A stretch of 64,000 nucleotides of DNA from Saccharopolyspora indica (lineage in GTDB: Bacteria > Actinomycetota > Actinomycetes > Mycobacteriales > Pseudonocardiaceae): the NCBI RefSeq assembly GCF_027853965.1, contig NZ_JAQGLB010000008.1:124001-188000 (forward strand), read 5' to 3'. Position 1 is the first letter of the stretch; each line of letters starts with the position of its first letter. Positions 1-8,506 of this stretch are shown in pieces. The translations under genes and the position numbers were made by a program. The notes under the pieces were generated by a model. It saw only the letters and a list, made by a program, of their open reading frames with translations. It ran no database searches and was not told where the DNA came from.

Positions 1-2
1 GG

Positions 3-308
3 GGACGGGTGCTGGGCGGCGGCGCAGCCTCCGGTGCGTGGTTCGGTCTGCTGGTGGGCCTGATCATGGGCATGTTCACCCCGCAGGGCAGCTGGTTCGG
101 CCCGGTGCTGGCCGGCCTCGGCGCGGGTGTGCTGTTCGGCCTGGTCTTCGCCGCGGTCGGCTACGCCTCGACCCGAGGCCGCCGGGACTTCTCCTCGGCG
201 AGCCAGCTCGTCGCGGGCCGCTACGACGTCCTGGCCCAACCCCGCCACGCGGAGCAGGGCCGAGACCTCCTCGCCAAGCTCGCCATGAAACCCCCGCCCA
301 CCCAGTAG
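3..308 (+). CDS. General stress-type membrane protein, C-terminal part (5' end outside window)
   Basis: The reading frame is open to the left edge, so the true start lies outside the window. The visible part has two hydrophobic glycine-rich segments separated by a short loop, then a soluble tail (RRDFSSASQLVAGRYDVL) that resembles the C-terminus of actinobacterial YflT-like general stress proteins. It directly precedes the lpqY-sugABC operon, where M. tuberculosis has the membrane protein gene Rv1234, which supports orthology. Function is not known beyond the family name. Confidence 0.7.
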   Translation, partial: GRVLGGGAASGAWFGLLVGLIMGMFTPQGSWFGPVLAGLGAGVLFGLVFAAVGYASTRGRRDFSSASQLVAGRYDVLAQPRHAEQGRDLLAKLAMKPPPTQ

Positions 309-747
309 ACGCGCAGTCCCCGGCGACGTCGGCGCTCTGCGGATTCGGCCAGAAGCGACCCAGGACCCCCGCGGAACAGCGGGGAGCCCGGGTCTCGCGC
401 TTTCAACGCCCCGGGACCGCCCGAAACATCGACGCGAAACCGTCGCCCAGCACATTCCGCGGCGCGGATTCCTGGCCCGGCCGCGGCTGAAACACCGACC
501 GAGAAGCCGGGCGCCCGCGGCTGTGCGCTTCCGTCATTTCTGCCGTCGTCCGAGGCTTGAGCAGGGCGTACCGTGCCGCTCTTCGCCGGTGCGGTCCGCA
601 GCAGCCCGCTGGGGCGGCGCAGTTCCGAAATTCGGTTTCCGGGCCGTTGGGAGCATCGGGATGCGGCTTTCGGGGGAATCGGGGCGGTCCGCGGCATTGC
701 CCATTTCGCCGATATTTACGTATTGGCAACAACGGGCCGCCGCAGCC
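309..747. other. Intergenic region without a recognisable gene
   Basis: The stretch between the stress-protein gene and the sugar-transport promoter holds no reading frame with convincing coding character on either strand, no RNA gene and no clear terminator hairpin that I can recognise. Confidence 0.6.
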
Positions 748-776
748 TTGCCTTGATTGATCAACCGGCCTAGCTT
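748..776 (+). promoter_or_regulatory. Promoter of the sugar importer operon with palindromic operator in the spacer
   Basis: TTGCCT (748-753) and TAGCTT (771-776) are separated by 17 nt, a good sigma-70-type fit. The spacer contains the perfect palindrome TTGATCAA (757-764) within TTGATTGATCAA, placed where a bound repressor would block RNA polymerase. The predicted transcription start is near 784, giving a leader of about 80 nt to the lpqY start. Which regulator binds is unknown. Confidence 0.55.
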
Positions 777-865
777 TCCAGCACCGGCTCACCGCCGGTG
801 GTGGCAGGCGACGAAGCCCCGCGATGCTTGGTCGTGGCTGCGACCAGCAACCGGGAGGACCGATC

Positions 866-2122
866 GTGAGAGTTCGCCGCACACGTCGCGCGGCCGTGCT
901 GGGGGCGTCGCTGGTGTGCGCATCCGCGCTGACCGCCTGCGCCCCGGCATCGAGCGCGAACACCGTGAACCTCTACAGCGCGCCCGAGGAGAACCTGCAG
1001 CAGAACGTGGACCGCTGCAACGCCGAGTCGGGCGGCCGCTACAACATCGTCTACCACAAGCTGCCCCGCGACGCCGACGGCCAGCGCGAGCAGATGGTGC
1101 GCCGCCTCGCCGCCGGTGACACGGGTCTGGACATCCTGTACCTGGACGTCACCTGGGTCGGCGAGTTCGCCGAGGCGAAGTGGATCCGGGAGTGGACCGG
1201 GCAGGACAAGGCCGACGTGGAGCGCGGCACCCTGCAGGGTCCGCTGACGACCGCGACCTGGGACGGCAAGCTCTACGCGGCGCCGAAGAACACCAACGTG
1301 CAGCTGCTCTGGTACCGCAAGGACCTGGTGCCCGAACCGCCGGAGACCTGGCAGGAGATGATCTCCACCGCTCAGCGCCTCAAGCAAGAGGGCAAGCCGC
1401 ACTGGATCTCGCTCACCGGCGCCCAGTACGAGGGCGTGTACGTGCACTTCAACACGCTGGTCGAATCGGCGGGCGGGCGCGTCATCTCCGAGGACGGCCG
1501 CACCGCCGTGGTCGACGACGGCGCGGTGCAGGCGATGCAGGCGCTGCGCGACCTCGGCACGGCGGGCGTGACCAGCGCGTCGATGAACAACGCCAAGGAG
1601 GACGACGCCCGGCAGGAGTTCGAGACCGGGCAGGCCGCGTTCCAGCTGAACTGGCCGTTCGTCTACGCCTCGATGGTGGAGAAGAAGCCGGAGCTGGTGG
1701 ACGAGGTCGGCTGGGCGCGGCTGCCCGGCCTGCAACCGGGGGTGCCGAGCAAGTCCACCATCGGCGGCGCCAACTACGCGGTGAGCAGCTACTCGACCAA
1801 GCCGGACCTGGCCTTCGAAGCCACCAAGTGCCTGCGCAACCCGGAGAGCCAGAAGTTCTCCGCGCTCAACGACGGCGTGCCTCCCACGATCGAGTCCGTC
1901 TACGCCGAACCCGAGATGGCCGCCGAGTACCCGATGCGCGACACCATCCTGGAAGCCCTCAAGGACCCGGGCGTGCGGCCGGTGACCCCGGCCGCCCAGA
2001 ACGTCTCCACGGTGCTGTCCAAGATGCTGTCCCCGATCGGTGAGATCGACCCGCAGCCCACCGCGGTCCGGATGCGCACCGAGGTGCAGAACGCCTTGGA
2101 GTCCAAGGGAGTGATGCCCTGA
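866..2122 (+). CDS. lpqY: LpqY-like sugar (trehalose) ABC transporter substrate-binding lipoprotein
   Basis: Family 1 extracellular sugar-binding protein of 418 residues. The GTG at 866 was chosen because GGGAGGAC sits just upstream and because it yields a clean lipoprotein signal: a basic N-terminus, a hydrophobic core and the lipobox LTAC with lipidated Cys25. The mature protein has the periplasmic binding fold typical of the family. It is followed, with a TGATG overlap, by two permease genes and an ATPase gene, and by a divergent-strand corA, the same order as lpqY-sugA-sugB-sugC-corA in mycobacteria, where the system recycles trehalose. Substrate here is inferred from that similarity; another disaccharide is possible. 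Confidence 0.82.
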   Translation: MRVRRTRRAAVLGASLVCASALTACAPASSANTVNLYSAPEENLQQNVDRCNAESGGRYNIVYHKLPRDADGQREQMVRRLAAGDTGLDILYLDVTWVGEFAEAKWIREWTGQDKADVERGTLQGPLTTATWDGKLYAAPKNTNVQLLWYRKDLVPEPPETWQEMISTAQRLKQEGKPHWISLTGAQYEGVYVHFNTLVESAGGRVISEDGRTAVVDDGAVQAMQALRDLGTAGVTSASMNNAKEDDARQEFETGQAAFQLNWPFVYASMVEKKPELVDEVGWARLPGLQPGVPSKSTIGGANYAVSSYSTKPDLAFEATKCLRNPESQKFSALNDGVPPTIESVYAEPEMAAEYPMRDTILEALKDPGVRPVTPAAQNVSTVLSKMLSPIGEIDPQPTAVRMRTEVQNALESKGVMP

Positions 2123-3045
2123 TGGTGCAGCAGCAGGACGCCCTTCCAGTGGCGAAGGCGATCAGCGAGGGCAAGAAGGCGGAGCGCAAGCTCGGCTGGC
2201 TGCTCTGCGCCCCGGCCGCGCTGGTGATGCTCGCCGTCACCGGCTACCCGGTCCTCTACGCGCTGTGGCTGTCGTTCCAGCGCTTCGACCTGAAGTACCC
2301 GGACCAGCGCGAGTTCGTCGGGCTGGACAACTACATCACCGTGCTGGGCAACGGCTACTGGTGGACCGCGTTCGGGGTGACCGTGCTGGTCACGGTGATC
2401 TCGGTGGTCATCGAGTTCGTGCTGGGCATGGGCCTGGCGCTGATCATGCACCGGGCGCTGGTCGGCCGCGGCCTGGTCCGCACCGTCACCCTCATCCCGT
2501 ACGGGATCGTCACCGTGGTGGCGGCGTTCAGCTGGCGCTACGCGTGGACGCCCGACACCGGCTACCTGGCCAACGCGATCACACCGGACGGCGCGCCGCT
2601 GACCGAGCACGCCAGCGCGCTGGCCATCGTGGTCCTCGCCGAGGTCTGGAAGACCACGCCGTTCATGGCGCTGCTGCTGATGGCCGGCCTGGCGCTGGTG
2701 CCCGACGACCTGCTCAAGGCGGCGGCGATGGACGGCGCCGGGCCGTGGCAGCGGTTCGTGAAGGTGATGCTGCCGGTGATGAAGCCGGCCATCCTCGTCG
2801 CGGTGCTCTTCCGCACCCTCGACGCGTTCCGCGTCTTCGACAACATCGTGGTGCTCACCTCCGGCGCGCAGGACACCTCCTCGGTGTCGGTGCTGGCCTA
2901 CAACAACCTGATCAAGGGATTGAACCTCGGGATCGGCTCCACCATGTCGGTGCTGATCTTCATCGCGGTCGCGCTCATCGCGTGGATCTTCGTCAAGCTC
3001 TTCGGCACGGCCGCGCCCGGTAGCGACGACAAGGGGAGGCGCTGA
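2122..3045 (+). CDS. sugA: SugA-like ABC transporter permease
   Basis: Integral membrane permease (307 residues) of the MalF type. Six or so hydrophobic segments are visible, and the cytoplasmic EAA loop that docks on the ATPase is present as [20 protein letters not shown] followed by LPVMKP. The ATG overlaps the lpqY stop codon (TGATG), indicating translational coupling. It pairs with the downstream sugB product to form the channel. Confidence 0.85.
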   Translation: MVQQQDALPVAKAISEGKKAERKLGWLLCAPAALVMLAVTGYPVLYALWLSFQRFDLKYPDQREFVGLDNYITVLGNGYWWTAFGVTVLVTVISVVIEFVLGMGLALIMHRALVGRGLVRTVTLIPYGIVTVVAAFSWRYAWTPDTGYLANAITPDGAPLTEHASALAIVVLAEVWKTTPFMALLLMAGLALVPDDLLKAAAMDGAGPWQRFVKVMLPVMKPAILVAVLFRTLDAFRVFDNIVVLTSGAQDTSSVSVLAYNNLIKGLNLGIGSTMSVLIFIAVALIAWIFVKLFGTAAPGSDDKGRR

Positions 3046-3890
3046 TGGCGGGCGTGGGCGGGGCGGAGACCCCCGCGCGGAAGGCCAAGTGGACGGTGCT
3101 CAACGCCGTCGTCGTGGTCTACGCGCTGCTGCCGGTGCTGTGGATCCTCTCGCTGTCGTTCAAGACGCCCGAGACGCTCTCCGACGGCAACCTGATCCCG
3201 CGCGAGTGGACGCTGGAGAACTACGCGGCGATCTTCAGCACCTCCGAGTTCACCCGCGCGCTGCTGAACTCCATCGGCATCGCGCTGATCGCCACCCTGA
3301 TCGCGGTGGTGCTGGGCACCATGGCCGCCTACGCGATCGCCCGGCTGGACTTCCCCGGCAAGCGGCTGCTGGTCGGGGTGTCGCTGCTGATCGCGATGTT
3401 CCCGCAGGTGTCGCTGGTGTCCCCGCTGTTCGAGATCGAGCGGGTGCTGGGGCTGTTCGACACCTGGCCGGGCCTGATCCTGCCCTACATCACCTTCTCG
3501 CTGCCGCTGTCGATCTACACGCTGTCGGCGTTCTTCCGGGAGATCCCGTGGGAGCTGGAGAAGGCGGCGAAGATGGACGGCGCGACGCCCGGTCAGGCGT
3601 TCGCGAAGGTGATCGCGCCGCTGGCCGCGCCGGGCGTGTTCACCACCGCGATCCTGGTGTTCATCTTCTGCTGGAACGACTTCCTGTTCGCGATCTCGCT
3701 GACCTCCACGGAGAACTCCCGAACGGTGCCGGTGGCGCTGCAGTTCTTCACCGGCAGCTCGCAGTTCGAGGACCCGACCGGGTCGATCTCCGCCGCGGCG
3801 GTGGTGATCACCGTTCCGATCATCTTGTTCGTGCTGTTCTTCCAGCGACGCATCGTGTCCGGACTGACCTCCGGTGCAGTGAAGGGATAA
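3045..3890 (+). CDS. sugB: SugB-like ABC transporter permease
   Basis: MalG-type permease of 281 residues with about six membrane segments and an EAA loop ([17 protein letters not shown]). The start codon overlaps the sugA stop codon. Together with SugA it forms the transmembrane pore of the importer, and the genes are co-transcribed with the binding protein and the ATPase. Confidence 0.85.
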   Translation: MAGVGGAETPARKAKWTVLNAVVVVYALLPVLWILSLSFKTPETLSDGNLIPREWTLENYAAIFSTSEFTRALLNSIGIALIATLIAVVLGTMAAYAIARLDFPGKRLLVGVSLLIAMFPQVSLVSPLFEIERVLGLFDTWPGLILPYITFSLPLSIYTLSAFFREIPWELEKAAKMDGATPGQAFAKVIAPLAAPGVFTTAILVFIFCWNDFLFAISLTSTENSRTVPVALQFFTGSSQFEDPTGSISAAAVVITVPIILFVLFFQRRIVSGLTSGAVKG

Positions 3891-3895
3891 CCGAA

Positions 3896-5068
3896 GTGGC
3901 CGAGATCGTGCTGGACAAGGTGACCAAGCGCTATCCGGACGGGGCGCTGGCGGTCAACGAGGTGAACCTGGAGATCGCGGACGGCGAGTTCGTGATCCTG
4001 GTCGGCCCGTCCGGCTGCGGGAAGTCCACCACGCTGAACATGATCGCCGGGCTGGAGGACATCAGCGGCGGCGAGCTGCGCATCGGCGGGGAGCGGATGA
4101 ACGAGCGCGCGCCGAAGGACCGCGACATCGCGATGGTGTTCCAGTCCTACGCGCTGTACCCGCACATGACGGTGTTCGAGAACATGGCGTTCCCGCTGCG
4201 GCTGGCCAAGGTCGACTCGGCGACGGTGCGCGCGAAGGTCGAGGAGGCGGCCAAGATCCTCGACCTGACCCAGCACCTGCAGCGCAAACCGGCCAACCTC
4301 TCCGGCGGGCAGCGCCAGCGGGTCGCGATGGGCCGGGCGATCGTGCGCAGCCCCAAGGCCTTCCTGATGGACGAGCCGCTGTCCAATTTGGACGCCAAAC
4401 TGCGGGTGCAGATGCGGACCTCGGTGTCGAAGCTGCAGAAGCGGCTGGGCACCACGACGGTCTACGTCACGCACGACCAGACCGAGGCGATGACCCTGGG
4501 CGACCGCGTGGTGGTCCTGCGCGGCGGCGTGGTGCAGCAGGTGGGAGCACCGCAGCACCTCTACGAGCACCCGGCGAACCTGTTCGTGGCGGGCTTCATC
4601 GGCTCCCCGGCCATGAACTTCGTGCCCGTCGAGGCGGCCGAGGGCGTGCTGCGCAGCGCGCTCGGCGACGTGCCGCTGGGCGACCGCCTCCGCCGAGCCC
4701 TGGAATCCGCGGACGCCCCGCGCGAGCTCGTCCTGGGCATCCGCCCGGAGCACTTCGAGGACGCCGCGCTGCTCGACGACGCGGCCCGCGCCTCGGGCGC
4801 GACCTTCCGCGGCGAGGTGGACGTGGTCGAGGAGATGGGCTCGGACAAGTACGTCTACTTCACCTTGCACGGCGCCAGGGCCAGCACGGCCGAGCTCGAC
4901 GAGCTGGCAGCCGACAGCGGCACCGCCGAAGTCCCCACCGACGAGGGCCAAGTGGTCACCCGCCTCTCGGTCCAGTCCGGCGCCCGCGAGAACCACGACC
5001 TCGAAGTCTGGTTCGACCCCGACAAGATCCACCTCTTCAACCCCACCACCGGCGCCACCCTCACCTGA
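3896..5068 (+). CDS. sugC: SugC-like ABC transporter ATPase (MsmK/UgpC type)
   Basis: Carbohydrate-importer ATPase of 390 residues that powers the SugAB pore. Walker A GPSGCGKST (37-45), signature LSGGQ (135-139), Walker B FLMDE (156-160) and the H-loop THD are all intact, and a C-terminal TOBE-like domain follows residue 240. The GTG start at 3896 lies five bases after the sugB stop and is preceded by AAGGGA. A 47-bp hairpin repeat follows the gene and probably ends the operon. Confidence 0.88.
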   Translation: MAEIVLDKVTKRYPDGALAVNEVNLEIADGEFVILVGPSGCGKSTTLNMIAGLEDISGGELRIGGERMNERAPKDRDIAMVFQSYALYPHMTVFENMAFPLRLAKVDSATVRAKVEEAAKILDLTQHLQRKPANLSGGQRQRVAMGRAIVRSPKAFLMDEPLSNLDAKLRVQMRTSVSKLQKRLGTTTVYVTHDQTEAMTLGDRVVVLRGGVVQQVGAPQHLYEHPANLFVAGFIGSPAMNFVPVEAAEGVLRSALGDVPLGDRLRRALESADAPRELVLGIRPEHFEDAALLDDAARASGATFRGEVDVVEEMGSDKYVYFTLHGARASTAELDELAADSGTAEVPTDEGQVVTRLSVQSGARENHDLEVWFDPDKIHLFNPTTGATLT

Positions 5069-5098
5069 CCGCGTGAGCGGGGAGGCGAGGACGACGAG

Positions 5099-5145
5099 GT
5101 GAAGGGCACCTTTCGCCAACTAACTCGGCGAAAGGTGCCCTTCAC
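5099..5145. repeat. 47-bp hairpin repeat, copy 1 (likely bidirectional terminator)
   Basis: A perfect 19-bp inverted repeat (GTGAAGGGCACCTTTCGCC and its complement) encloses a 9-nt loop. It lies between the convergent sugC and CAP-protein genes. Closely related 47-bp copies occur at 15915 and 24310. The strong stem between converging genes suggests transcription termination on both strands. Confidence 0.8.
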
Positions 5146-5148
5146 TCA

Positions 5149-5622
5149 TCACCTGATCGGCGGGCGGCCGAGGTCCTGGGTCCAGTAGACGCGGTAGCGG
5201 CTGGAGGGCACGTCGACACGGCCGACGCCGAGGTCGGTGAACTTGCAGTCGAGGATGTTGCCGCGGTGCACGGCGGTGTCCATCCACTTCTGGAAGACGA
5301 CCTCGGCCGAGTCGTAGCCGGCGGCGATGTTCTCGCCGATGTAGTCGCCCGGATAGCCCGCGGCGCTGGTGCGGCCCGCGGGCCGGCTGCCGTTGCTGCC
5401 GGTGTGGTCGAAGAAGTCCCGGTGCGCCATGTCCGCGCTGTGCCCGGTCGCCGCCTCGGCCAGGTCGGCGTTCAGGCGCAGCGGCGGGCAGCCGGCGTCG
5501 GCCCGGGCTCCGTTGGTCAGGTCGAGCATCTGCTGCTCGGCGGACGGCGTTCTCGCCGCCGGGTGCAGCGGCCCGGCGCTGAACAGCGCCAGAACCGCGG
5601 CAGTTGCGCACAAAGCCGACAT
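5149..5622 (-). CDS. Secreted CAP/SCP-domain protein
   Basis: Small exported protein (157 residues) with an N-terminal hydrophobic signal sequence ending around AARTPSA and a single CAP domain. The hallmark blocks are visible: HSADMAHRDFFDHTG, GENIAAGY and WMDTAVHRGNILDCKF with the conserved cavity histidines and glutamate. Bacterial CAP proteins are extracellular and their biochemical role is generally unclear. It is transcribed toward sugC and may share the terminator hairpin. The ATG has only a G-rich stretch upstream as a possible ribosome site. Confidence 0.82.
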   Translation of the reverse strand: MSALCATAAVLALFSAGPLHPAARTPSAEQQMLDLTNGARADAGCPPLRLNADLAEAATGHSADMAHRDFFDHTGSNGSRPAGRTSAAGYPGDYIGENIAAGYDSAEVVFQKWMDTAVHRGNILDCKFTDLGVGRVDVPSSRYRVYWTQDLGRPPIR

Positions 5623-5756
5623 CCGCGATCACCCCCGCCGTTGGAAAGCCCTGTCCGGTGGGAGTTATAACCGCGAAACGATCGCGCTGCGCGTCGAGCC
5701 GCCGAATTGCGGCCGACGCCGGGCCGTGCTGCTCCAGGCCACAGTGGACGAATTGA

Positions 5757-5852
5757 TCAAGCCTGGTTGGAGATCAGCACGAAGAGGGTGAAGATCCATC
5801 CCACGAGCAGGGCTACGAGGATGGTGAGCTTGTTGGTCATCAAGCGAGTCAT
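5757..5852 (-). CDS. Very small single-span membrane peptide (31 aa)
   Basis: A 31-codon frame starts at ATG 5852 behind GGAGG at ideal spacing. The peptide is a short charged N-terminus (MTRLMTNK) followed by one continuous hydrophobic span (LTILVALLVGWIFTLFVLI) and a three-residue polar tail, so it should be a single-pass membrane peptide. It lies downstream of corA and of another small gene on the same strand. Small membrane peptides near transporters are often modulators, but no function can be assigned from sequence alone. Confidence 0.6.
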   Translation of the reverse strand: MTRLMTNKLTILVALLVGWIFTLFVLISNQA

Positions 5853-5933
5853 GGCGGTGCCTCCGACGTGAACAACGAGGATCTGCAAGAGATTCGTCCT
5901 CACGATGTGGCCCGCGGTCGATCCCGGCAGGCG

Positions 5934-6125
5934 TCAGCGCACGGCGGCGCGCGGCGCGGCGGGAACCGCGTCCCACATCGCGCCGGGTTTTCGCTGCACC
6001 CACGAGGTGTGCCGGAACAACTGCTCCGCGATCTGCCTGCGCGTCAGCGGACTTCGCCGCGGCCGCGGCGCGGTGCTGGGGCGCCGATGCCCGGCCCGGC
6101 CTTGGTGCTGCAGCAACAGGTGCAT
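5934..6125 (-). CDS. Small basic protein of unknown function downstream of corA
   Basis: A 63-residue frame starts at ATG 6125 with GGAGG five bases upstream. It is arginine-rich with the segment RRQIAEQLFRHTSWVQRK and has no signal or membrane segment. The same frame is open further upstream to an ATG at 6266 that overlaps the corA stop codon (TGATG), which would give 110 residues; the internal start is preferred because of its better ribosome site. Codon usage is G/C-rich at third positions in both parts. No family recognised. Confidence 0.5.
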   Translation of the reverse strand: MHLLLQHQGRAGHRRPSTAPRPRRSPLTRRQIAEQLFRHTSWVQRKPGAMWDAVPAAPRAAVR

Positions 6126-6265
6126 GACGACCTCCTCACGCGCGGACACCGCCCGAACCGAGCGGGCGGTGGAGAACGGCAGGTGGCGCGCCTGGAAGAA
6201 GACCGGGCGCGAAGTGACCCCGCACAGCGTATCGTCCGAGATCCGGACTTCGTTACCGAGTGCCA

Positions 6266-7345
6266 TCACAGCCACTTGTTCCGCCGGAAGATCTTGAACA
6301 GCACCACGCAGGCGACCAGCATCACCACGAGCACTCCCGGATACCCGTAGACCCAGTCCACCTCGGGCATGTTGGTGAAGTTCATCCCGTAGATCCCGGC
6401 GATCATCGTCGGCGTCGAGATGATCGCGACCCACGCGGAGATCTTGCGCATGTCGGTGTTCTGCTGGAGCGTGATCTTGGCCAGCGTCGCGTCCACCAGC
6501 GTGGTCAGCAGCTCGTCGAAGGAGCCCACCATCTCCGAGACCTTCGCCAGGTGGTCCTCGACGTTGCGGAAGTAGGAGCGCACCTCGTCGGCGACCATCG
6601 GCGTGTAGCCCTCGGCCAGCCGCTGCATCGGCTTGGTCAGCGGCAGCACCGCGCGGCGCAGCTCCAGGACTTCGCGCTTCATCAGGTAGATCTGCTCGGC
6701 GTCGACCTTGGTGCGCGGCTCGAAGACCTCGGCCTCGATCTCGTCGATGTCGTCCTGGATGGCCTCGGTGACCTCCAGGTAGGTGTCCACCACGTGGTCG
6801 GCCACGCCGTGCAGCACCGCGGACGGGCCCAGCGCCAGCTGCTCCGGGTCGGCCTCCAGCTGGCTGCGCACCTGGCCGAGCCCGGCGTGCTTGCCGTGCC
6901 GGACGGTGATCACGAAGTCGCGGCCGAGGAACACCATCAGCTCGCCGGTGTCGACGATCTCGCTGGTCGCCGACCGGCGGTCCGACGACAGGTAGCGGAC
7001 CGTCTTGAGCACCATGAACAGCGTGTTGTCGTAGCGCTCCAGCTTCGGCCGCTGGTGGGCGTGCACGGCGTCCTCCACCGCGAGCTCGTGCAGCCCGAAG
7101 GTGTCGGCGAGCCCGTTGATCTGCTCCTCGGTGGGCTCGTGCAGCCCGATCCAGACGAACCCGGTGCCGCGGCGGCGCACCTCCTCGACGGCGTCGGAGT
7201 GGTTCCAGCTGCCCTCGACGCGGTGCCCGTCGACGTAGATCGCGCAGTCCACCACGTAGTCGGACGTCGGCGCGGGCGCGCGGGGAGTGCTGCGGGGCGC
7301 GCGGCTGCTTCGGTTGCGCAGGCCGAGCGAGGGGAGGTTGGGCAC
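6266..7345 (-). CDS. corA: CorA-type magnesium/cobalt transport protein
   Basis: Divalent-cation channel of the CorA family, 359 residues. A long soluble N-terminal domain is followed by two C-terminal membrane helices, with the GMN signature (320-322) at the end of the first and a basic tail (RRNKWL). The GTG at 7345 was chosen because GGAGG lies seven bases upstream; an in-frame ATG further upstream lacks such a site. The gene sits next to sugC on the opposite strand as in mycobacteria. An 18-bp palindrome lies 25 bp before the start and may be regulatory. Confidence 0.9.
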   Translation of the reverse strand: MPNLPSLGLRNRSSRAPRSTPRAPAPTSDYVVDCAIYVDGHRVEGSWNHSDAVEEVRRRGTGFVWIGLHEPTEEQINGLADTFGLHELAVEDAVHAHQRPKLERYDNTLFMVLKTVRYLSSDRRSATSEIVDTGELMVFLGRDFVITVRHGKHAGLGQVRSQLEADPEQLALGPSAVLHGVADHVVDTYLEVTEAIQDDIDEIEAEVFEPRTKVDAEQIYLMKREVLELRRAVLPLTKPMQRLAEGYTPMVADEVRSYFRNVEDHLAKVSEMVGSFDELLTTLVDATLAKITLQQNTDMRKISAWVAIISTPTMIAGIYGMNFTNMPEVDWVYGYPGVLVVMLVACVVLFKIFRRNKWL

Positions 7346-7370
7346 GGCTGCCTCCAGGATTCCGGGGCGC

Positions 7371-7388
7371 GATCCACCCGGGTGGATC
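7371..7388. promoter_or_regulatory. Perfect 18-bp palindrome upstream of corA
   Basis: GATCCACCCGGGTGGATC is a perfect palindrome without spacer, 25 bp before the corA start codon. It could be an operator for a dimeric regulator or a leader structure; nothing in the sequence decides between these. Confidence 0.45.
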
Positions 7389-7744
7389 ATCCGGGGGAAG
7401 GCGTGCTGCAGGGGTCTCGCTGCTCACGCATCCCGGCCGGGCCCGGACTACCGGCGGACGGGCGCTCCGGCGGGGATGCGGTTGGTACTGCACGGAAGAG
7501 CGCTATCGGCGCTATTGCCCACGATCCCTCACCTCCTGCGGTCGTCCACCGGTGCGGTGGTCCTCTCGTCGGCCAACCGGCAACGATACTCCGTCCGAGT
7601 GCCGTCCCGGCAACCGCTCTCGCCGAACATCACGCCGCGCACCGGATCGGGGGCGGAAACGGGTGAATTGGGCGGTGTGGGCGAATGCGGCGGGATTCCG
7701 GTCCGATTCGGACGTTCACGGGTAACCCGGTCGAATTCCGGCGA
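7389..7744. other. Intergenic region without a recognisable gene
   Basis: Between the corA leader and the end of the NUDIX gene no coding or RNA gene is apparent. It should contain the corA promoter; I could not pick a convincing -35/-10 pair. Confidence 0.5.
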
Positions 7745-8173
7745 TCACTCGTTGCGGGGTAAACAATCCCAGGCGCGCAGGCAGTCCGCCAAACCCTCCG
7801 TCAGGGCGCCGTCGGCGTCGAGTGTGGCGAAAGTCGCACTGTCCGCCCAGATGGCATCGGAAGCATCGTCACCAGCGCAAAGGGTCCAGTCGTTGGTCCG
7901 GCAGGAGTAGTCGAGGATCTCGTAGGTGCCCTGCGGCGCCGGGCGGAGAACGCGGCCGACGAATGCACCCACGGTGACGGAGAGCCCGGTTTCCTCCTGG
8001 ACTTCGCGCCGTACCGCCGAATGGTCGGTCTCACCCTGCTCCACTCGGCCGCCCGGGAGCGACCACTTCCCGGCGCTGGGTGCATGTGCGCGTTTGACCA
8101 GCAGCAACCGGCCGGCCGGGTCGTGGATCACGGCTCCGACGCAGCGGATCACGGGGTTCTCCGATACGATCAT
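7745..8173 (-). CDS. NUDIX hydrolase
   Basis: NUDIX-fold pyrophosphohydrolase of 142 residues. The NUDIX box is complete (GGRVEQGETDHSAV followed by RREVQEETGL), supplying the metal-binding glutamates. The early segment AVIHDPAGRLLLVKRAHAPSAG resembles MutT/ADP-ribose-type members, but the substrate cannot be predicted. ATG 8173 was chosen over upstream in-frame starts because the domain begins at once and because TACCCT lies 8 nt upstream in a leaderless arrangement. Confidence 0.82.
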   Translation of the reverse strand: MIVSENPVIRCVGAVIHDPAGRLLLVKRAHAPSAGKWSLPGGRVEQGETDHSAVRREVQEETGLSVTVGAFVGRVLRPAPQGTYEILDYSCRTNDWTLCAGDDASDAIWADSATFATLDADGALTEGLADCLRAWDCLPRNE

Positions 8174-8220
8174 CGACACGGAGGGTAGTTGATCCGAGCC
8201 TGCTCGGAGACGACTGACCC

Positions 8221-8264
8221 AAGTGCGGTACAAAGCTGCCGTAAAGCGGCGAAGTGCGGTACAA
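8221..8264. repeat. Pair of 13-bp direct repeats in divergent promoter region
   Basis: AAGTGCGGTACAA occurs at 8221-8233 and again at 8252-8264, 31 bp apart, close to three helical turns. The repeats lie about 50 bp from each of the two divergent start codons (8173 minus, 8314 plus). Between them is an imperfect palindrome, GCCGTAAAGCGGC. A shared regulator site is plausible. Confidence 0.55.
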
Positions 8265-8313
8265 CGGATCAGCAAACGCCTGCGCTACTCAAGGGCATTT
8301 TCGGACGGGGTGC

Positions 8314-8481
8314 GTGACAGTGAACATCAAGAAAATCCTCACGTGGGCCGGAGTTGCTTTCGTTCTGTACTTCCTGTTCACCGCGCCGGTGCAAGCCGGT
8401 GGTGTGGTGACCGGCATCACGGACGGACTCAAGGGAGCCGCCGAGGCCGTCATCACCTTCATGCAGAACCTCATCCAGTAA
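8314..8481 (+). CDS. Small conserved single-span membrane protein
   Basis: A 55-residue protein with one hydrophobic span (ILTWAGVAFVLYFLFTAP) and an amphipathic C-terminus (GLKGAAEAVITFMQNLIQ). I recall such proteins as common in actinobacteria beside PH-domain membrane proteins, as here. GTG 8314 and GTG 8320 both fit the G-rich ribosome site; 8314 is listed. Function unknown. Confidence 0.7.
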   Translation: MTVNIKKILTWAGVAFVLYFLFTAPVQAGGVVTGITDGLKGAAEAVITFMQNLIQ

Positions 8482-8506
8482 GCGCGAGCCGCGGGAGGCG
8501 GGTGCC

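Noticed and set aside
5753-5760. Second TTGATCAA sequence, same as the palindrome in the lpqY promoter
   Set aside because: It overlaps the stop codon of a small gene and has no promoter around it; an 8-mer recurring once in 64 kb can be chance.
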